Below are positions 1 to 7,667 of a stretch of 64,000 nt of DNA, one piece after another. This stretch comes from Flavobacterium hungaricum. GTDB taxonomy: Bacteria > Bacteroidota > Bacteroidia > Flavobacteriales > Flavobacteriaceae. A program made the position numbers and the translations under genes. The DNA is taken from positions 248,001 to 312,000 of the forward strand of contig NZ_PRDM01000004.1 of the NCBI RefSeq assembly GCF_015182285.1. The letters run 5' to 3'. How positions within the stretch are numbered: position 1 is the first letter of the stretch; every line of letters starts with the position of its first letter. The notes beneath the pieces were generated by a model, which saw only the letters and a program-made list of their open reading frames with translations, did no database searches and was not told where the DNA came from.

Positions 1-561
1 ATCATAGAATCTGTTTCTAAAAAGCCTTACGCAGTAATGGCAGAAGCACTTTTTAAAAAGCTTAAAATGAACAATACATTCTGTTATTCTAAGGACAACA
101 CTAGAAATTTGGTGACAGGTTATATGAATGATAAAGATGCTTTAGAAAAAGCTGCTAATTCTCTAATTACTCCAGAAAAAGTTCCGTCTGCTGGTATTAT
201 TTCAACTGCCAATGATTTATTGATCTGGAACAACAACCTGCATAAGGGGAAAATCTTAAAACCAGAAACGTATCAATTAATGCTGCAATACAACATTCTT
301 GCCCAGCATAATGTTTTTGGAACAGAAAAAGTGGGTTACGGCTACGGCCTTAGAATTGTAGACAAAGAATCTCCAAAATATTATGGGCATACAGGTTTAG
401 GCAATGGATTTTCTTCAGTAAATTTGTATTTTCCTGAAAGCGATGTGAGTATAATTGTTCTAGAAAACGAGATGAATGCCAATTCTGATTTGTTTTATAA
501 AACGGGAATTACCATCAAAAAACTGCTTTTAAAAAGTAATTTGTTCAACCCGAAACAATAA
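1..561 (+). CDS. Serine hydrolase, beta-lactamase/PBP family, C-terminal part
   Basis: The reading frame is open from base 1 and the window edge removes the N-terminus, so the ATG at 37 is probably internal. The visible part matches the C-terminal half of class C beta-lactamase-like serine hydrolases. It has the conserved SAGIISTANDLLIWNN stretch, a GYGYGLRIVD strand and the HTGLGNGFSS segment, which stands where these enzymes carry the third active-site motif (HTG in place of KTG). The SxxK nucleophile motif would lie upstream and is not visible. These proteins act on amide or ester bonds, usually in the periplasm; the substrate cannot be told. The next gene starts 4 bp after the stop, so the two may be co-transcribed. 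Confidence 0.75.
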   Translation: MIESVSKKPYAVMAEALFKKLKMNNTFCYSKDNTRNLVTGYMNDKDALEKAANSLITPEKVPSAGIISTANDLLIWNNNLHKGKILKPETYQLMLQYNILAQHNVFGTEKVGYGYGLRIVDKESPKYYGHTGLGNGFSSVNLYFPESDVSIIVLENEMNANSDLFYKTGITIKKLLLKSNLFNPKQ

Positions 562-565
562 AAAA

Positions 566-988
566 ATGGCAGCCAATAAAACCACCGAAACCCAAGACAG
601 TGTTACCGATTTTATTAACGCTGTTGAAAGTGAAGTAAAAAGAAACGATTCTTTTGAACTTCTCAAAATCATGCAGGAAACAACAGGTTTTGAGCCAAAA
701 ATGTGGGGGCCGAGTATTATTGGTTTCGGAAGTTATCATTATAAATACGACAGCGGACATGAGGGCGATGCTCCATTAGCCGGTTTTTCGCCAAGAAAAG
801 CGGCAATTACTGTTTACTTCTATCTGCCAGAAGAAAAAAGAGAAACGCTTTTATCTCAACTCGGGAAACATACTTCTTCTAAAGCCTGTATTTACATCAA
901 AAAATTAGCCGATGTAGACTTAGAAATTTTAAAAAAGATCATTTCACTTTCTACAGAATACATCCAAAAATTATACCCTTCAAAATAA
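566..988 (+). CDS. DUF1801 domain protein
   Basis: This 140-residue soluble protein resembles the DUF1801 (YdhG-like) fold. It has an N-terminal helix (TDFINAVES), then the conserved GPSIIGFGSYHYKY region, then SPRKAAITVYFYLP. It has no signal peptide or membrane segment. The family has no settled biochemical role, although some members are annotated as iron chaperones. It starts 4 bp after the serine hydrolase and ends 3 bp before the MBL-fold gene, so it sits in a tight run. A second, diverged DUF1801 protein lies at 5555-5923. Confidence 0.7.
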   Translation: MAANKTTETQDSVTDFINAVESEVKRNDSFELLKIMQETTGFEPKMWGPSIIGFGSYHYKYDSGHEGDAPLAGFSPRKAAITVYFYLPEEKRETLLSQLGKHTSSKACIYIKKLADVDLEILKKIISLSTEYIQKLYPSK

Positions 989-991
989 AAA

Positions 992-2095
992 ATGATCACA
1001 TTCTTACTTATAATTACGCTTTTTGCAATTGCTTTTTGGGGTTTTATGCAGCAGCCAAAATTTGGAAAAGCACCATCTGGCGAAAGGTTAAAACTTATTT
1101 TGAACTCCCCTCAATATAAGAATGGAAAATTTGAAAACCAAAATTATACGCCGGATCTCGCTGAAGGAGTCACTTATTATTCTTTGTTTTATGACTTCTT
1201 TTTCAAAAAAGCACCCAGAAAGAAACCGACTGATTTGATTCCGTCCATCAAAACAAATTTATTAGAGCTGCCTCTCGATCATGATGTTTTGGTTTGGTTC
1301 GGACATTCGTCTTATTACCTGCAGCTTGCAGGAAAACGTTTTTTGATTGATCCTGTTTTCAGCGGTAATGCCTCTCCTGTTCCAGGCACTACGAGATCTT
1401 TTAAGGGAACTGATATTTATACGGTTGATGATCTTCCAGAAATTGATTATTTATTGATCACCCACGATCATTATGATCATCTGGATTATGAAACTATTTT
1501 AAAACTCAAACCCAAAACAAAAAAAGTGATCACGGCTCTTGGAGTGGGTTCTCATTTTGAATTTTGGGGTTTTCCAACAGAAAATATTATCGAAAAAGAC
1601 TGGTACAATCAAGTAATACTAGACCCGAATTTGACGCTTTATACCGTTCCGGCAAGGCATTTTTCGGGAAGAAGTTTTAAAAGATGCAATACACTTTGGA
1701 CTTCTTTCGTTTTAGAATCCAAAGATTTTAAAATGTATTTGGGAGGTGACAGCGGTTACGATTCCCATTATAAAGAAATTGGCGAAAAATACGGTCCGTT
1801 TGATATTGCTGTTATGGACAACGGTCAGTACGATGAAAAATGGAAATACATTCATAATACGCCCGAAGATGTTATAAACGCATTAAAAGAATTAAAACCA
1901 AAACGGGTGCTTCCTGTTCATTCTTCCAAATTTGTATTGGCGCTTCATCCTTGGGACGAACCTTTAAAAAGAATAACGGCATTAAACACAAATTCAGAAA
2001 ATCCGCTTCCTTTAATTACTCCAATGATTGGAGAATTGGTCGAATTGCGAAATGAAAAACAGCAATTTAAACAGTGGTGGAAAGAAGTTGTTTAG
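992..2095 (+). CDS. MBL-fold metal-dependent hydrolase, NAPE-PLD/UlaG-like
   Basis: A 367-residue protein with an N-terminal hydrophobic segment (residues 1-17) that probably anchors it in the membrane. The metallo-beta-lactamase core begins at VWFGHSSYYLQLAGKRFLIDP. The metal-binding motif is THDHYDHLD (around residue 160). Further ligand candidates are the His in PARHFSGR, the Asp in GGDSGYDSHY and the His in LPVHSSKF. This combination is typical of the NAPE-hydrolysing phospholipase D-like and UlaG-like branch, which cleaves phosphodiesters or lactones. The substrate is unknown. It lies 3 bp after the DUF1801 gene, probably in the same transcript. Confidence 0.8.
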   Translation: MITFLLIITLFAIAFWGFMQQPKFGKAPSGERLKLILNSPQYKNGKFENQNYTPDLAEGVTYYSLFYDFFFKKAPRKKPTDLIPSIKTNLLELPLDHDVLVWFGHSSYYLQLAGKRFLIDPVFSGNASPVPGTTRSFKGTDIYTVDDLPEIDYLLITHDHYDHLDYETILKLKPKTKKVITALGVGSHFEFWGFPTENIIEKDWYNQVILDPNLTLYTVPARHFSGRSFKRCNTLWTSFVLESKDFKMYLGGDSGYDSHYKEIGEKYGPFDIAVMDNGQYDEKWKYIHNTPEDVINALKELKPKRVLPVHSSKFVLALHPWDEPLKRITALNTNSENPLPLITPMIGELVELRNEKQQFKQWWKEVV

Positions 2096-2171
2096 AAAAA
2101 AAAAAGATTCAGAGTTACTGAGGTTCTAAACATTTCTCTACTTAAATTATTAACTACTAACAACAGTCGTC

Positions 2172-3293
2172 TTGAAACAAAATATATTATTTCTATACTT
2201 TTTATTCCTGTTTACACTAACGGCTTTTGCTCAAAATACGTATGTTTTTCTAGGTTCGTACAATCGGGATGTAAATGCAGAATCGATTCAGGTTTTTGAG
2301 TTGGATGCTAAAGGAAATTTAAACAAAATTACATCCGTAAAAAACGTTATTAATCCTTCGTATTTGACCATTGCTCCAAACGGCAAATATGTATATGCCT
2401 GCACTGATACTAAAACGCCAAATGCGGGAAGTGTGAGCAGTTTTGAATTTAATCCTGAAAAAAAATCGCTTACTTTTTTAAACAAACAATCCAGCGGAGG
2501 CGAAAATCCCGTTTATGTTTCGGTACACAAAAATGGCAAATGGCTGGTAAACGCCAATTATACTGAAGGAAGTGTCTCGGTTCATCCGATTTTAGAAAAT
2601 GGAAAAATTGATTCGCTTGCTCAAAATTTCCAATATTCGGATGGGAGTGTGCATAAAGACAGGCAAACCCGTTCGCACGTACATTCGGCAGTCTTTTCGC
2701 CTAATTATGATTATTTGTTTTTACCCGATTTGGGCGCAGATAAAATACGCTGTTATGCCTTTGATGAAAATTTAAAACAGCCTTTGGTGGAAACTAAATT
2801 TCCGTTCATTAAAACCGATTTAGAGGCTGGACCGAGACATTTTACTTTTCATCCCAATCAAAAAATTGGATATAGTATTGAAGAAATGGCCGGACAGATC
2901 AGTGTTTACGATTATGAAAATGGTGTTTTGACCAAAATTCAGCGTATTCCAACGCATCCCGAAAAAACAAAAGAAGGTTTTGAAAGTTCTGATATTCATA
3001 TTTCTCCTGATGGAAAATTTCTATATGCCGCAAATCGCGGTAAAGAAAATAACATCGCTATTTTTTCTATCGATGAAAATGGATTACTGAAAAATATTGG
3101 CTATCAATCAACTTATGGCAAACATCCCAGAATTTTTGCCCTTGACGAAAGTGGTAAATTTCTGGTTGCCACAAACGTAATTTCGGGAAACGTAATCGTT
3201 TTTGAACGAAATGAAAAGACGGGAATGCTCCAAAAAACAGGTAGAAAAATTAAGATGGAAAATGTCTCTTGCGTGCAGATTAAGAGAATATAG
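2172..3293 (+). CDS. Lactonase-family seven-bladed beta-propeller, exported
   Basis: A 373-residue protein with a signal peptide ending near FTLTAFAQ (residue 21), so it is periplasmic or secreted. The body consists of propeller blades with repeated NGKYVYACTD-type and DGKFLYAANRGKENNIA segments and the GPRHFTFHPN motif. These are typical of the Pgl-type 6-phosphogluconolactonase/carboxy-cis,cis-muconate cyclase family. An exported member is unlikely to act on the cytoplasmic pentose-phosphate intermediate, so the symbol pgl is not assigned. The start is TTG at 2172, chosen because it gives a complete signal peptide. Confidence 0.8.
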   Translation: MKQNILFLYFLFLFTLTAFAQNTYVFLGSYNRDVNAESIQVFELDAKGNLNKITSVKNVINPSYLTIAPNGKYVYACTDTKTPNAGSVSSFEFNPEKKSLTFLNKQSSGGENPVYVSVHKNGKWLVNANYTEGSVSVHPILENGKIDSLAQNFQYSDGSVHKDRQTRSHVHSAVFSPNYDYLFLPDLGADKIRCYAFDENLKQPLVETKFPFIKTDLEAGPRHFTFHPNQKIGYSIEEMAGQISVYDYENGVLTKIQRIPTHPEKTKEGFESSDIHISPDGKFLYAANRGKENNIAIFSIDENGLLKNIGYQSTYGKHPRIFALDESGKFLVATNVISGNVIVFERNEKTGMLQKTGRKIKMENVSCVQIKRI

Positions 3294-3373
3294 AGATTGT
3301 TTATCATTTCAAAACAAAATCATTTTTAAGCCTAATAATCTGCAGTAAAAAAACACTTTTAAAAATCAAAAAA

Positions 3374-3904
3374 ATGAACTTAAATTTGCAACCCGAAATA
3401 TTAGAAAACGAGACTGTAAAATTAGTCCCGTTACAAGAAACTGATTTTGAAAATCTTTTTGAAGTAGCTTCAGATCCGCTAATCTGGGAACAGCATCCGA
3501 ATAAAAATCGATATGAAAGAGAGGTATTTTTAAACTTTTTCGAAGGTGCAATAGAAAGCAAAGGCGCGTTTCTTATCATTGATAAAACCACAAACGAAGT
3601 TGCTGGAAGTACCCGTTTTTACGATTACGAACCTGAAAATAAAAGTGTTTTTATCGGCTACACTTTTTACGGAAGAAAGTTCTGGGGAACAGGATTTAAT
3701 GCTCAGGTAAAAAAAATGATGCTGGATTATGCATTTCAAGCCGTTGATAAAGTTCAGTTTCATATTGGTGCCGAAAATTTCCGTTCGCAAAAAGCAATAG
3801 AAAAATTAGGCGCAATAAAAATAGACGAACAAGAAGTTGCCTATTACAATGAACCTTCGAGACATAATTTTGTTTATGAGATATTTAAGGGTTGTGAGTT
3901 ATAG
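3374..3904 (+). CDS. GNAT-family N-acetyltransferase, RimJ/RimL type
   Basis: A 176-residue cytoplasmic protein of the usual length for RimJ/RimL-like GNAT enzymes. The early strand TVKLVPLQETDFENLFEVA, the middle GYTFYGRKFWGTGFNAQVKK (acetyl-CoA pyrophosphate loop region) and the late HIGAENFRSQKAIEKLGA are the standard features. It would transfer an acetyl group from acetyl-CoA to an amine, either a protein N-terminus or a small molecule; the acceptor cannot be deduced. The 3' end runs into the heptamer repeat region. Confidence 0.85.
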   Translation: MNLNLQPEILENETVKLVPLQETDFENLFEVASDPLIWEQHPNKNRYEREVFLNFFEGAIESKGAFLIIDKTTNEVAGSTRFYDYEPENKSVFIGYTFYGRKFWGTGFNAQVKKMMLDYAFQAVDKVQFHIGAENFRSQKAIEKLGAIKIDEQEVAYYNEPSRHNFVYEIFKGCEL

Positions 3905-4165
3905 GTTAGGAGTTAGGAGTTATGGGGTATAAGTTATGCGGTATGGGTTATGAGTCAAATTAAAGGCTTGATACTATTTGTACGATTTTTTAAACTTTAA
4001 TCCATATCATATAAAAGACATAACTTCTAACATATAACATATAACACATAATAACACAAAACTCTTAACCTATACCCCCTAACTTTTAACTCCTAACTCC
4101 TAACTCCTAACCCCTAACTCCCAACCCCTAACTCCTAACCTCCTAACCCCTAACCCCTAAAAAAA
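3894..4165. repeat. Heptamer arrays in inverted orientation (TAACTCC family)
   Basis: The intergenic stretch carries GGAGTTA-type heptamers on its left side (3905-3955) and many CTAACTC/CTAACCC heptamers on its right side (about 4077-4160). The two sides are complementary and could fold back in a transcript. The units are imperfect but keep a 7-bp spacing. No gene is visible here. Confidence 0.75.
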
Positions 4166-4167
4166 AA

Positions 4168-4749
4168 ATGAAAAGAATAACAGTTTTCTGTGCCTCTAGT
4201 TTTGGTACAGACAAAATTTACGAAGAACAAGCTGCTTTAGTTGGAAAAACTCTGGCAGAACAAAATATAGAATTGATTTACGGTGGTGCAAACGTTGGCT
4301 TAATGGGAGCAGTTGCAGATGCTGCGCTTAATGCAGGCGGAAAAGTAATCGGTGTCCTTCCGAACTTTTTACGCTCTAAAGAAATCGCGCATTTAGGTTT
4401 AACTGAATTGATTTTGGTAGAAAGCATGCACGAAAGAAAAACTAAAATGAACGATTTGTGCGATGGTGTGATTGCGCTTCCAGGCGGGTTTGGAACTCTG
4501 GAAGAACTTTTTGAAATGTTGACTTGGGCACAGCTTGGACTTCATAAAAAACCAATCGCAATTTTAAACATCAACGGATTCTACGATGCGTTAATTACTC
4601 TGCTCGAAACAATGACCGAAAAAGGTCTGTTAAAAGAAGTCAACCAGAAAATGCTTTTGGTAAGTGACAACATTGATGATTTATTGCATCAAATGAAAAA
4701 TTATGAAGCGCCCACAGTTGGGAAATGGATTGAGAAGAAGGAGTTATGA
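4168..4749 (+). CDS. LOG-family protein (TIGR00730, Rossmann fold)
   Basis: A 193-residue protein with the two hallmark motifs of the LONELY GUY family. One is the catalytic ESMHERKTKMN region (residues 87-97). The other is the nucleotide-binding PGGFGTLEE (residues 106-114). Characterised relatives hydrolyse nucleoside 5'-monophosphates at the N-glycosidic bond, as in cytokinin riboside monophosphate phosphoribohydrolase. The natural substrate in flavobacteria is not established. The N-terminus ITVFCASS matches the family start. Heptamer repeats flank the gene on both sides. Confidence 0.85.
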   Translation: MKRITVFCASSFGTDKIYEEQAALVGKTLAEQNIELIYGGANVGLMGAVADAALNAGGKVIGVLPNFLRSKEIAHLGLTELILVESMHERKTKMNDLCDGVIALPGGFGTLEELFEMLTWAQLGLHKKPIAILNINGFYDALITLLETMTEKGLLKEVNQKMLLVSDNIDDLLHQMKNYEAPTVGKWIEKKEL

Positions 4750-4840
4750 GTTAAAAGTAAATGTTAAGAGTTAAGGGCTAAAGTAAAAATAGAGTATATT
4801 TACATTTGCTTAAACATATAACTATAACTTCTAACTAAAA
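4740..4840. repeat. Short degenerate heptamer repeats after the LOG gene
   Basis: GAGTTA/GAGTTAAG-type units follow the LOG-family stop codon. Before the next gene come AACATATAACTATAACTTCTAAC-like units in the opposite sense. This is the same sequence family as the array upstream of that gene. Confidence 0.5.
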
Positions 4841-4844
4841 AAAG

Positions 4845-5312
4845 ATGAAACCAGAAAACAACAAATTCGCAAAAGCCGAAATGCTGATTCGAAAACCTGT
4901 TTCAGAAGTTTTTCAGGCTTTTATTGATCCGGAAATTACCAGTAAATTTTGGTTTTCTAAAGGATCAGGAAAATTAGAAGAAAATCAAAAAACAGAATGG
5001 ACTTGGGAAATGTATGGTTTTTCGCTTTCTGTAACTACTTTGGTTTTACAGGAAAATAAAAAGATTGTAGTGGAATGGGGAAATCCAGACGAAACCACTT
5101 TGGTAGAATGGATTTTTAGTCCGTTAGACGAAAACGAAACTTTTGTGAGCATTACCAATTCTGGTTTTCAAGGTGATACCGATAAAATTATAGATCAAGT
5201 CAGAAATTCTACTGAAGGTTTTACGTTGGTTCTAGCTGGAGCAAAAGCGTATTTAGAGCATAAAATACAATTGAATTTGGTTCTGGACAGATTTCCGAAA
5301 GGATTAGCTTAA
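4845..5312 (+). CDS. SRPBCC (AHSA1/START-like) domain protein
   Basis: A 155-residue single-domain protein. The pattern begins with AEMLIRKPVSEVFQAFIDPE, followed by SKFWFSKGSGKL, and ends with GWxxxLAGAKAYLEH-like helix residues (GFTLVLAGAKAYLEH). This is typical of Aha1-type SRPBCC proteins, which form a helix-grip cavity for small hydrophobic ligands or bind chaperones. No ligand can be inferred. It is cytoplasmic, with no signal peptide. Confidence 0.8.
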   Translation: MKPENNKFAKAEMLIRKPVSEVFQAFIDPEITSKFWFSKGSGKLEENQKTEWTWEMYGFSLSVTTLVLQENKKIVVEWGNPDETTLVEWIFSPLDENETFVSITNSGFQGDTDKIIDQVRNSTEGFTLVLAGAKAYLEHKIQLNLVLDRFPKGLA

Positions 5313-5554
5313 TTTAATTTTGTTTCAGGTTTAAAGTTTTAAGTTGACATTTGAACATATATTTAACCGCAAAGTGCGCAAAGATTTACGCTAAGCACGC
5401 TAAGTTTTTAACACATCGCTTTGCGAACTTTGCCTTTTATAAAACCTCCAAAACAAAAAACCTTTGCGAACTTTGCGTTTAATTTCACATCCCAACAAAA
5501 CCTGAAACCTGAAACCTGAAACTTGAAACCTGAAACCTGAAACCCCGAAAACCT
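5313..5554. repeat. Repeat-filled intergenic region (GCAAAG and AAACCTG families)
   Basis: Two repeat types occur. Around 5366-5485 there are CGCAAAG-type words such as accgcaaagtgcgcaaag and tttgcgaactttgcg in both orientations. At about 5499-5543 there are six consecutive heptamers of the AACCTGA type. A TTTCAGG-type left arm at 5324-5345 is complementary to that array. No gene is visible. Confidence 0.7.
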
Positions 5555-5923
5555 ATGGAAGTCAAAAAACGCGAAAATATCGACGAATACATTGGTGCAT
5601 TTCCGAATGATGTTCAGGAGATTTTAGAAAAAATCAGAATGACGATTCAGAAAGCAGCTCCGGACGCGAAAGAAAAAATCAGTTATTCGATGCCGGCTTT
5701 TGAGCAAAACGGAATTGTAGTTTATTTTGCTGCGTTTAAAAATCATATTGGTTTGTATGCGCTTCCTACGGGTCATGAGGCTTTTCGTGAAGAACTTTCG
5801 AAGTACAAATCGGGAAAAGGTTCTGTTCAGTTTCCCTTAAAAGATCCGATCCCATTTGATTTGATTACCAAAATTGTAAAATTTAGGGTGAAAGAGAATT
5901 TAGAAAAACCCAAAAAGAAATAA
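5555..5923 (+). CDS. DUF1801 / YdhG-like protein
   Basis: A 122-residue protein with the typical DUF1801 pattern. It begins with IDEYIGAFPNDVQEILEKIR, then EKISYSMPAFEQNGIVVYFAAFKNHIGLY, then a C-terminal KGSVQFPLKDPIPFDLITKIVKFR. It is cytoplasmic. Some family members are called iron chaperones by similarity to a Bacillus frataxin-like protein, but this is not firmly established. It lies 6 bp upstream of the 2H phosphoesterase gene and may be co-transcribed with it. Confidence 0.8.
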   Translation: MEVKKRENIDEYIGAFPNDVQEILEKIRMTIQKAAPDAKEKISYSMPAFEQNGIVVYFAAFKNHIGLYALPTGHEAFREELSKYKSGKGSVQFPLKDPIPFDLITKIVKFRVKENLEKPKKK

Positions 5924-5929
5924 TTCTTT

Positions 5930-6613
5930 ATGAATTTACAAGAGCACTACAATCAACTTTATAAAACAGCTAAAGGAGCTATTTTAGACGAAAAATATGC
6001 AATTGATTCTCATCTTAAAAAGGAATCTGATTCTCGATTCGGTATTACTTTATTAATTCGTCCGAGTGACGCGGTAAAATCAGAAATACAGTTATTGCTG
6101 TATGATTTGAGGAAAGCAGAACCAGAGCAGTATTTCTATCCCGATTCTGATATTCATATTACGGTGATGTCTATTATTTCCTGCTCAGAAGATTTCACTT
6201 TAAATCAAATCTCACCCAGCGATTATATCGAAATTATCTGCAAAAGTCTGGTTGAAGTTGACAGCATTAAAATTCAGTTTAAAGGCGTGACTGCATCGCC
6301 GTCTGCCATTATGATTCAGGGATTTCCAACCGACGAAACTTTGAATAATTTACGAAATAAACTTCGTGAAAACTTCAAAAATTCTGGTTTACAACAAAGT
6401 ATAGACAGCCGATATACCATTTCTGCTGCGCATGCCACAGTAATGCGTTTTCAGGATAAACTTCAAGATCCGAAGAAGTTAATTCAAATCTCAGAAAAAT
6501 ATCGTGATTATGATTTTGGAGCATTTGAAGTCAAAAACTTAGAATTGGTTTATAACGATTGGTATCAGCGTAAAAGCAATACGCGGGTTTTAGGAGATTT
6601 TGGTTTAAGATGA
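5930..6613 (+). CDS. 2H phosphoesterase superfamily protein (2'-5' RNA ligase-like)
   Basis: A 227-residue protein with two HxTx motifs, HITV (about residue 77) and HATV (about residue 168). Their spacing is that of the 2H phosphoesterase superfamily, which includes LigT/ThpR-type RNA 2'-3' cyclic phosphodiesterases. The pair of histidines would form the active site. It has no signal peptide. Proteins of this type in flavobacteria are sometimes labelled mutarotase, but the duplicated HxTx pattern argues for a 2H enzyme acting on a cyclic or 2'-5' phosphodiester. Confidence 0.65.
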   Translation: MNLQEHYNQLYKTAKGAILDEKYAIDSHLKKESDSRFGITLLIRPSDAVKSEIQLLLYDLRKAEPEQYFYPDSDIHITVMSIISCSEDFTLNQISPSDYIEIICKSLVEVDSIKIQFKGVTASPSAIMIQGFPTDETLNNLRNKLRENFKNSGLQQSIDSRYTISAAHATVMRFQDKLQDPKKLIQISEKYRDYDFGAFEVKNLELVYNDWYQRKSNTRVLGDFGLR

Positions 6614-6656
6614 TTTTTTTGCCGATGATTTCAGGAATTTGGCACTAGTTATTTTT

Positions 6657-7016
6657 TTACTTAAACTTACCGAAATGCCATAAAACCCCGGACGGATCGT
6701 GCAGAAAACATTCGCTTCCCCATTCTTCGTAACGAATCGGCGTTAATTTGACTCCATATTTGTTGGTAAGATTTAAAGCAGCAAGATCATTGTAATATCT
6801 TTCGACATCATCCACTTCTAAGAAAATCATGGTGTTTTCGATCCAGTTTTTATCATAATAATCCTGAAGGTAAAAAGCGATTTCTCCTGTTTTAAAAACA
6901 GAAAAATTGTGTGCTAAAACCGTTTCTTCAAATCCTAAATCTTGATAAAATTTTCTGGAGATTTGAAAATCTCTGGCTCCAATAAATGGACGAATGGATT
7001 TGGCGTTGTGGTTCAT
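6657..7016 (-). CDS. VOC/glyoxalase-fold protein (bleomycin-resistance-like)
   Basis: A 119-residue protein with the paired beta-alpha-beta-beta-beta modules of the vicinal oxygen chelate fold. The N-terminal module reads IRPFIGARDFQISRKFYQDLGF, and the C-terminal module ends CFLHDPSGVLWHFGKF. Members are metal-dependent lyases or dioxygenases, or simple binding proteins. Here the metal-ligand positions are not clear enough to choose. It has its own start and no close operon partner. Confidence 0.8.
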   Translation of the reverse strand: MNHNAKSIRPFIGARDFQISRKFYQDLGFEETVLAHNFSVFKTGEIAFYLQDYYDKNWIENTMIFLEVDDVERYYNDLAALNLTNKYGVKLTPIRYEEWGSECFLHDPSGVLWHFGKFK

Positions 7017-7043
7017 TTTAGATAAATAAAATTTATACTTTGT

Positions 7044-7652
7044 TTAAGAATCAATCCCGAGTGACACTATTAATTTACCATCTTTATTTTTAAAAACCTG
7101 AATGTCTGTTAAAACTAAATCTGCAATATCATGCCCCCAAATTCCATACTTACCGTTAGTTTGATTTCTATTGTACATTTCTCTTTCTTCCATTGGCTGC
7201 GTTTTTACAGATGCAGATTTTTCTTCTTCTTCATAAAGTTTAAAATAGTTTTCACCTATTTCCGTAAGAAGTTTTTCTCTAGTAAATCCTTTTTCAGATT
7301 TCAAATTAAAACTGTAAACATTTGTCAATGGATAATCAATTATAATTGTGATCTCTTTTTCTGAAATTACAACTTCATCTTTGTTTATTAAATTTATAGA
7401 TTCTTTTTTGAAGTTTTGAATACTCACCCAAGTCTGAATTCCATTTTCAAATTCTTTATTATCAGTTTTTACTTCAAAAAGAATTTCTTTTATACGTGTA
7501 CCATCAATTTTCAAAGGATTGGTTCCCGCATTATTCTCCCGATCAATTACAACTTTTTCGTAATCACTTACTGGCGAATTATTTGCTTTGTTTTTACAAC
7601 CACCTAGAATTAAAACACATACTATAAGCAGATAAAAACTACATTTTTTCAT
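7044..7652 (-). CDS. Predicted lipoprotein of unknown function
   Basis: The preferred start is the ATG at 7652, because it places a lipoprotein signal directly at the N-terminus: MKKCSFYLLIVCVLILGGC, with lipobox LGGC. A start at 7667 would add five residues and lies directly after the stop codon of the upstream antiporter gene, so that start is also possible. The mature part (about 180 residues) is acidic and lysine-rich and matches no family I can recognise. It is probably anchored in the outer membrane or the periplasmic face. It is likely co-transcribed with the antiporter gene. Confidence 0.65.
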   Translation of the reverse strand: MKKCSFYLLIVCVLILGGCKNKANNSPVSDYEKVVIDRENNAGTNPLKIDGTRIKEILFEVKTDNKEFENGIQTWVSIQNFKKESINLINKDEVVISEKEITIIIDYPLTNVYSFNLKSEKGFTREKLLTEIGENYFKLYEEEEKSASVKTQPMEEREMYNRNQTNGKYGIWGHDIADLVLTDIQVFKNKDGKLIVSLGIDS

Positions 7653-7667
7653 TTCAAAATTGATCAT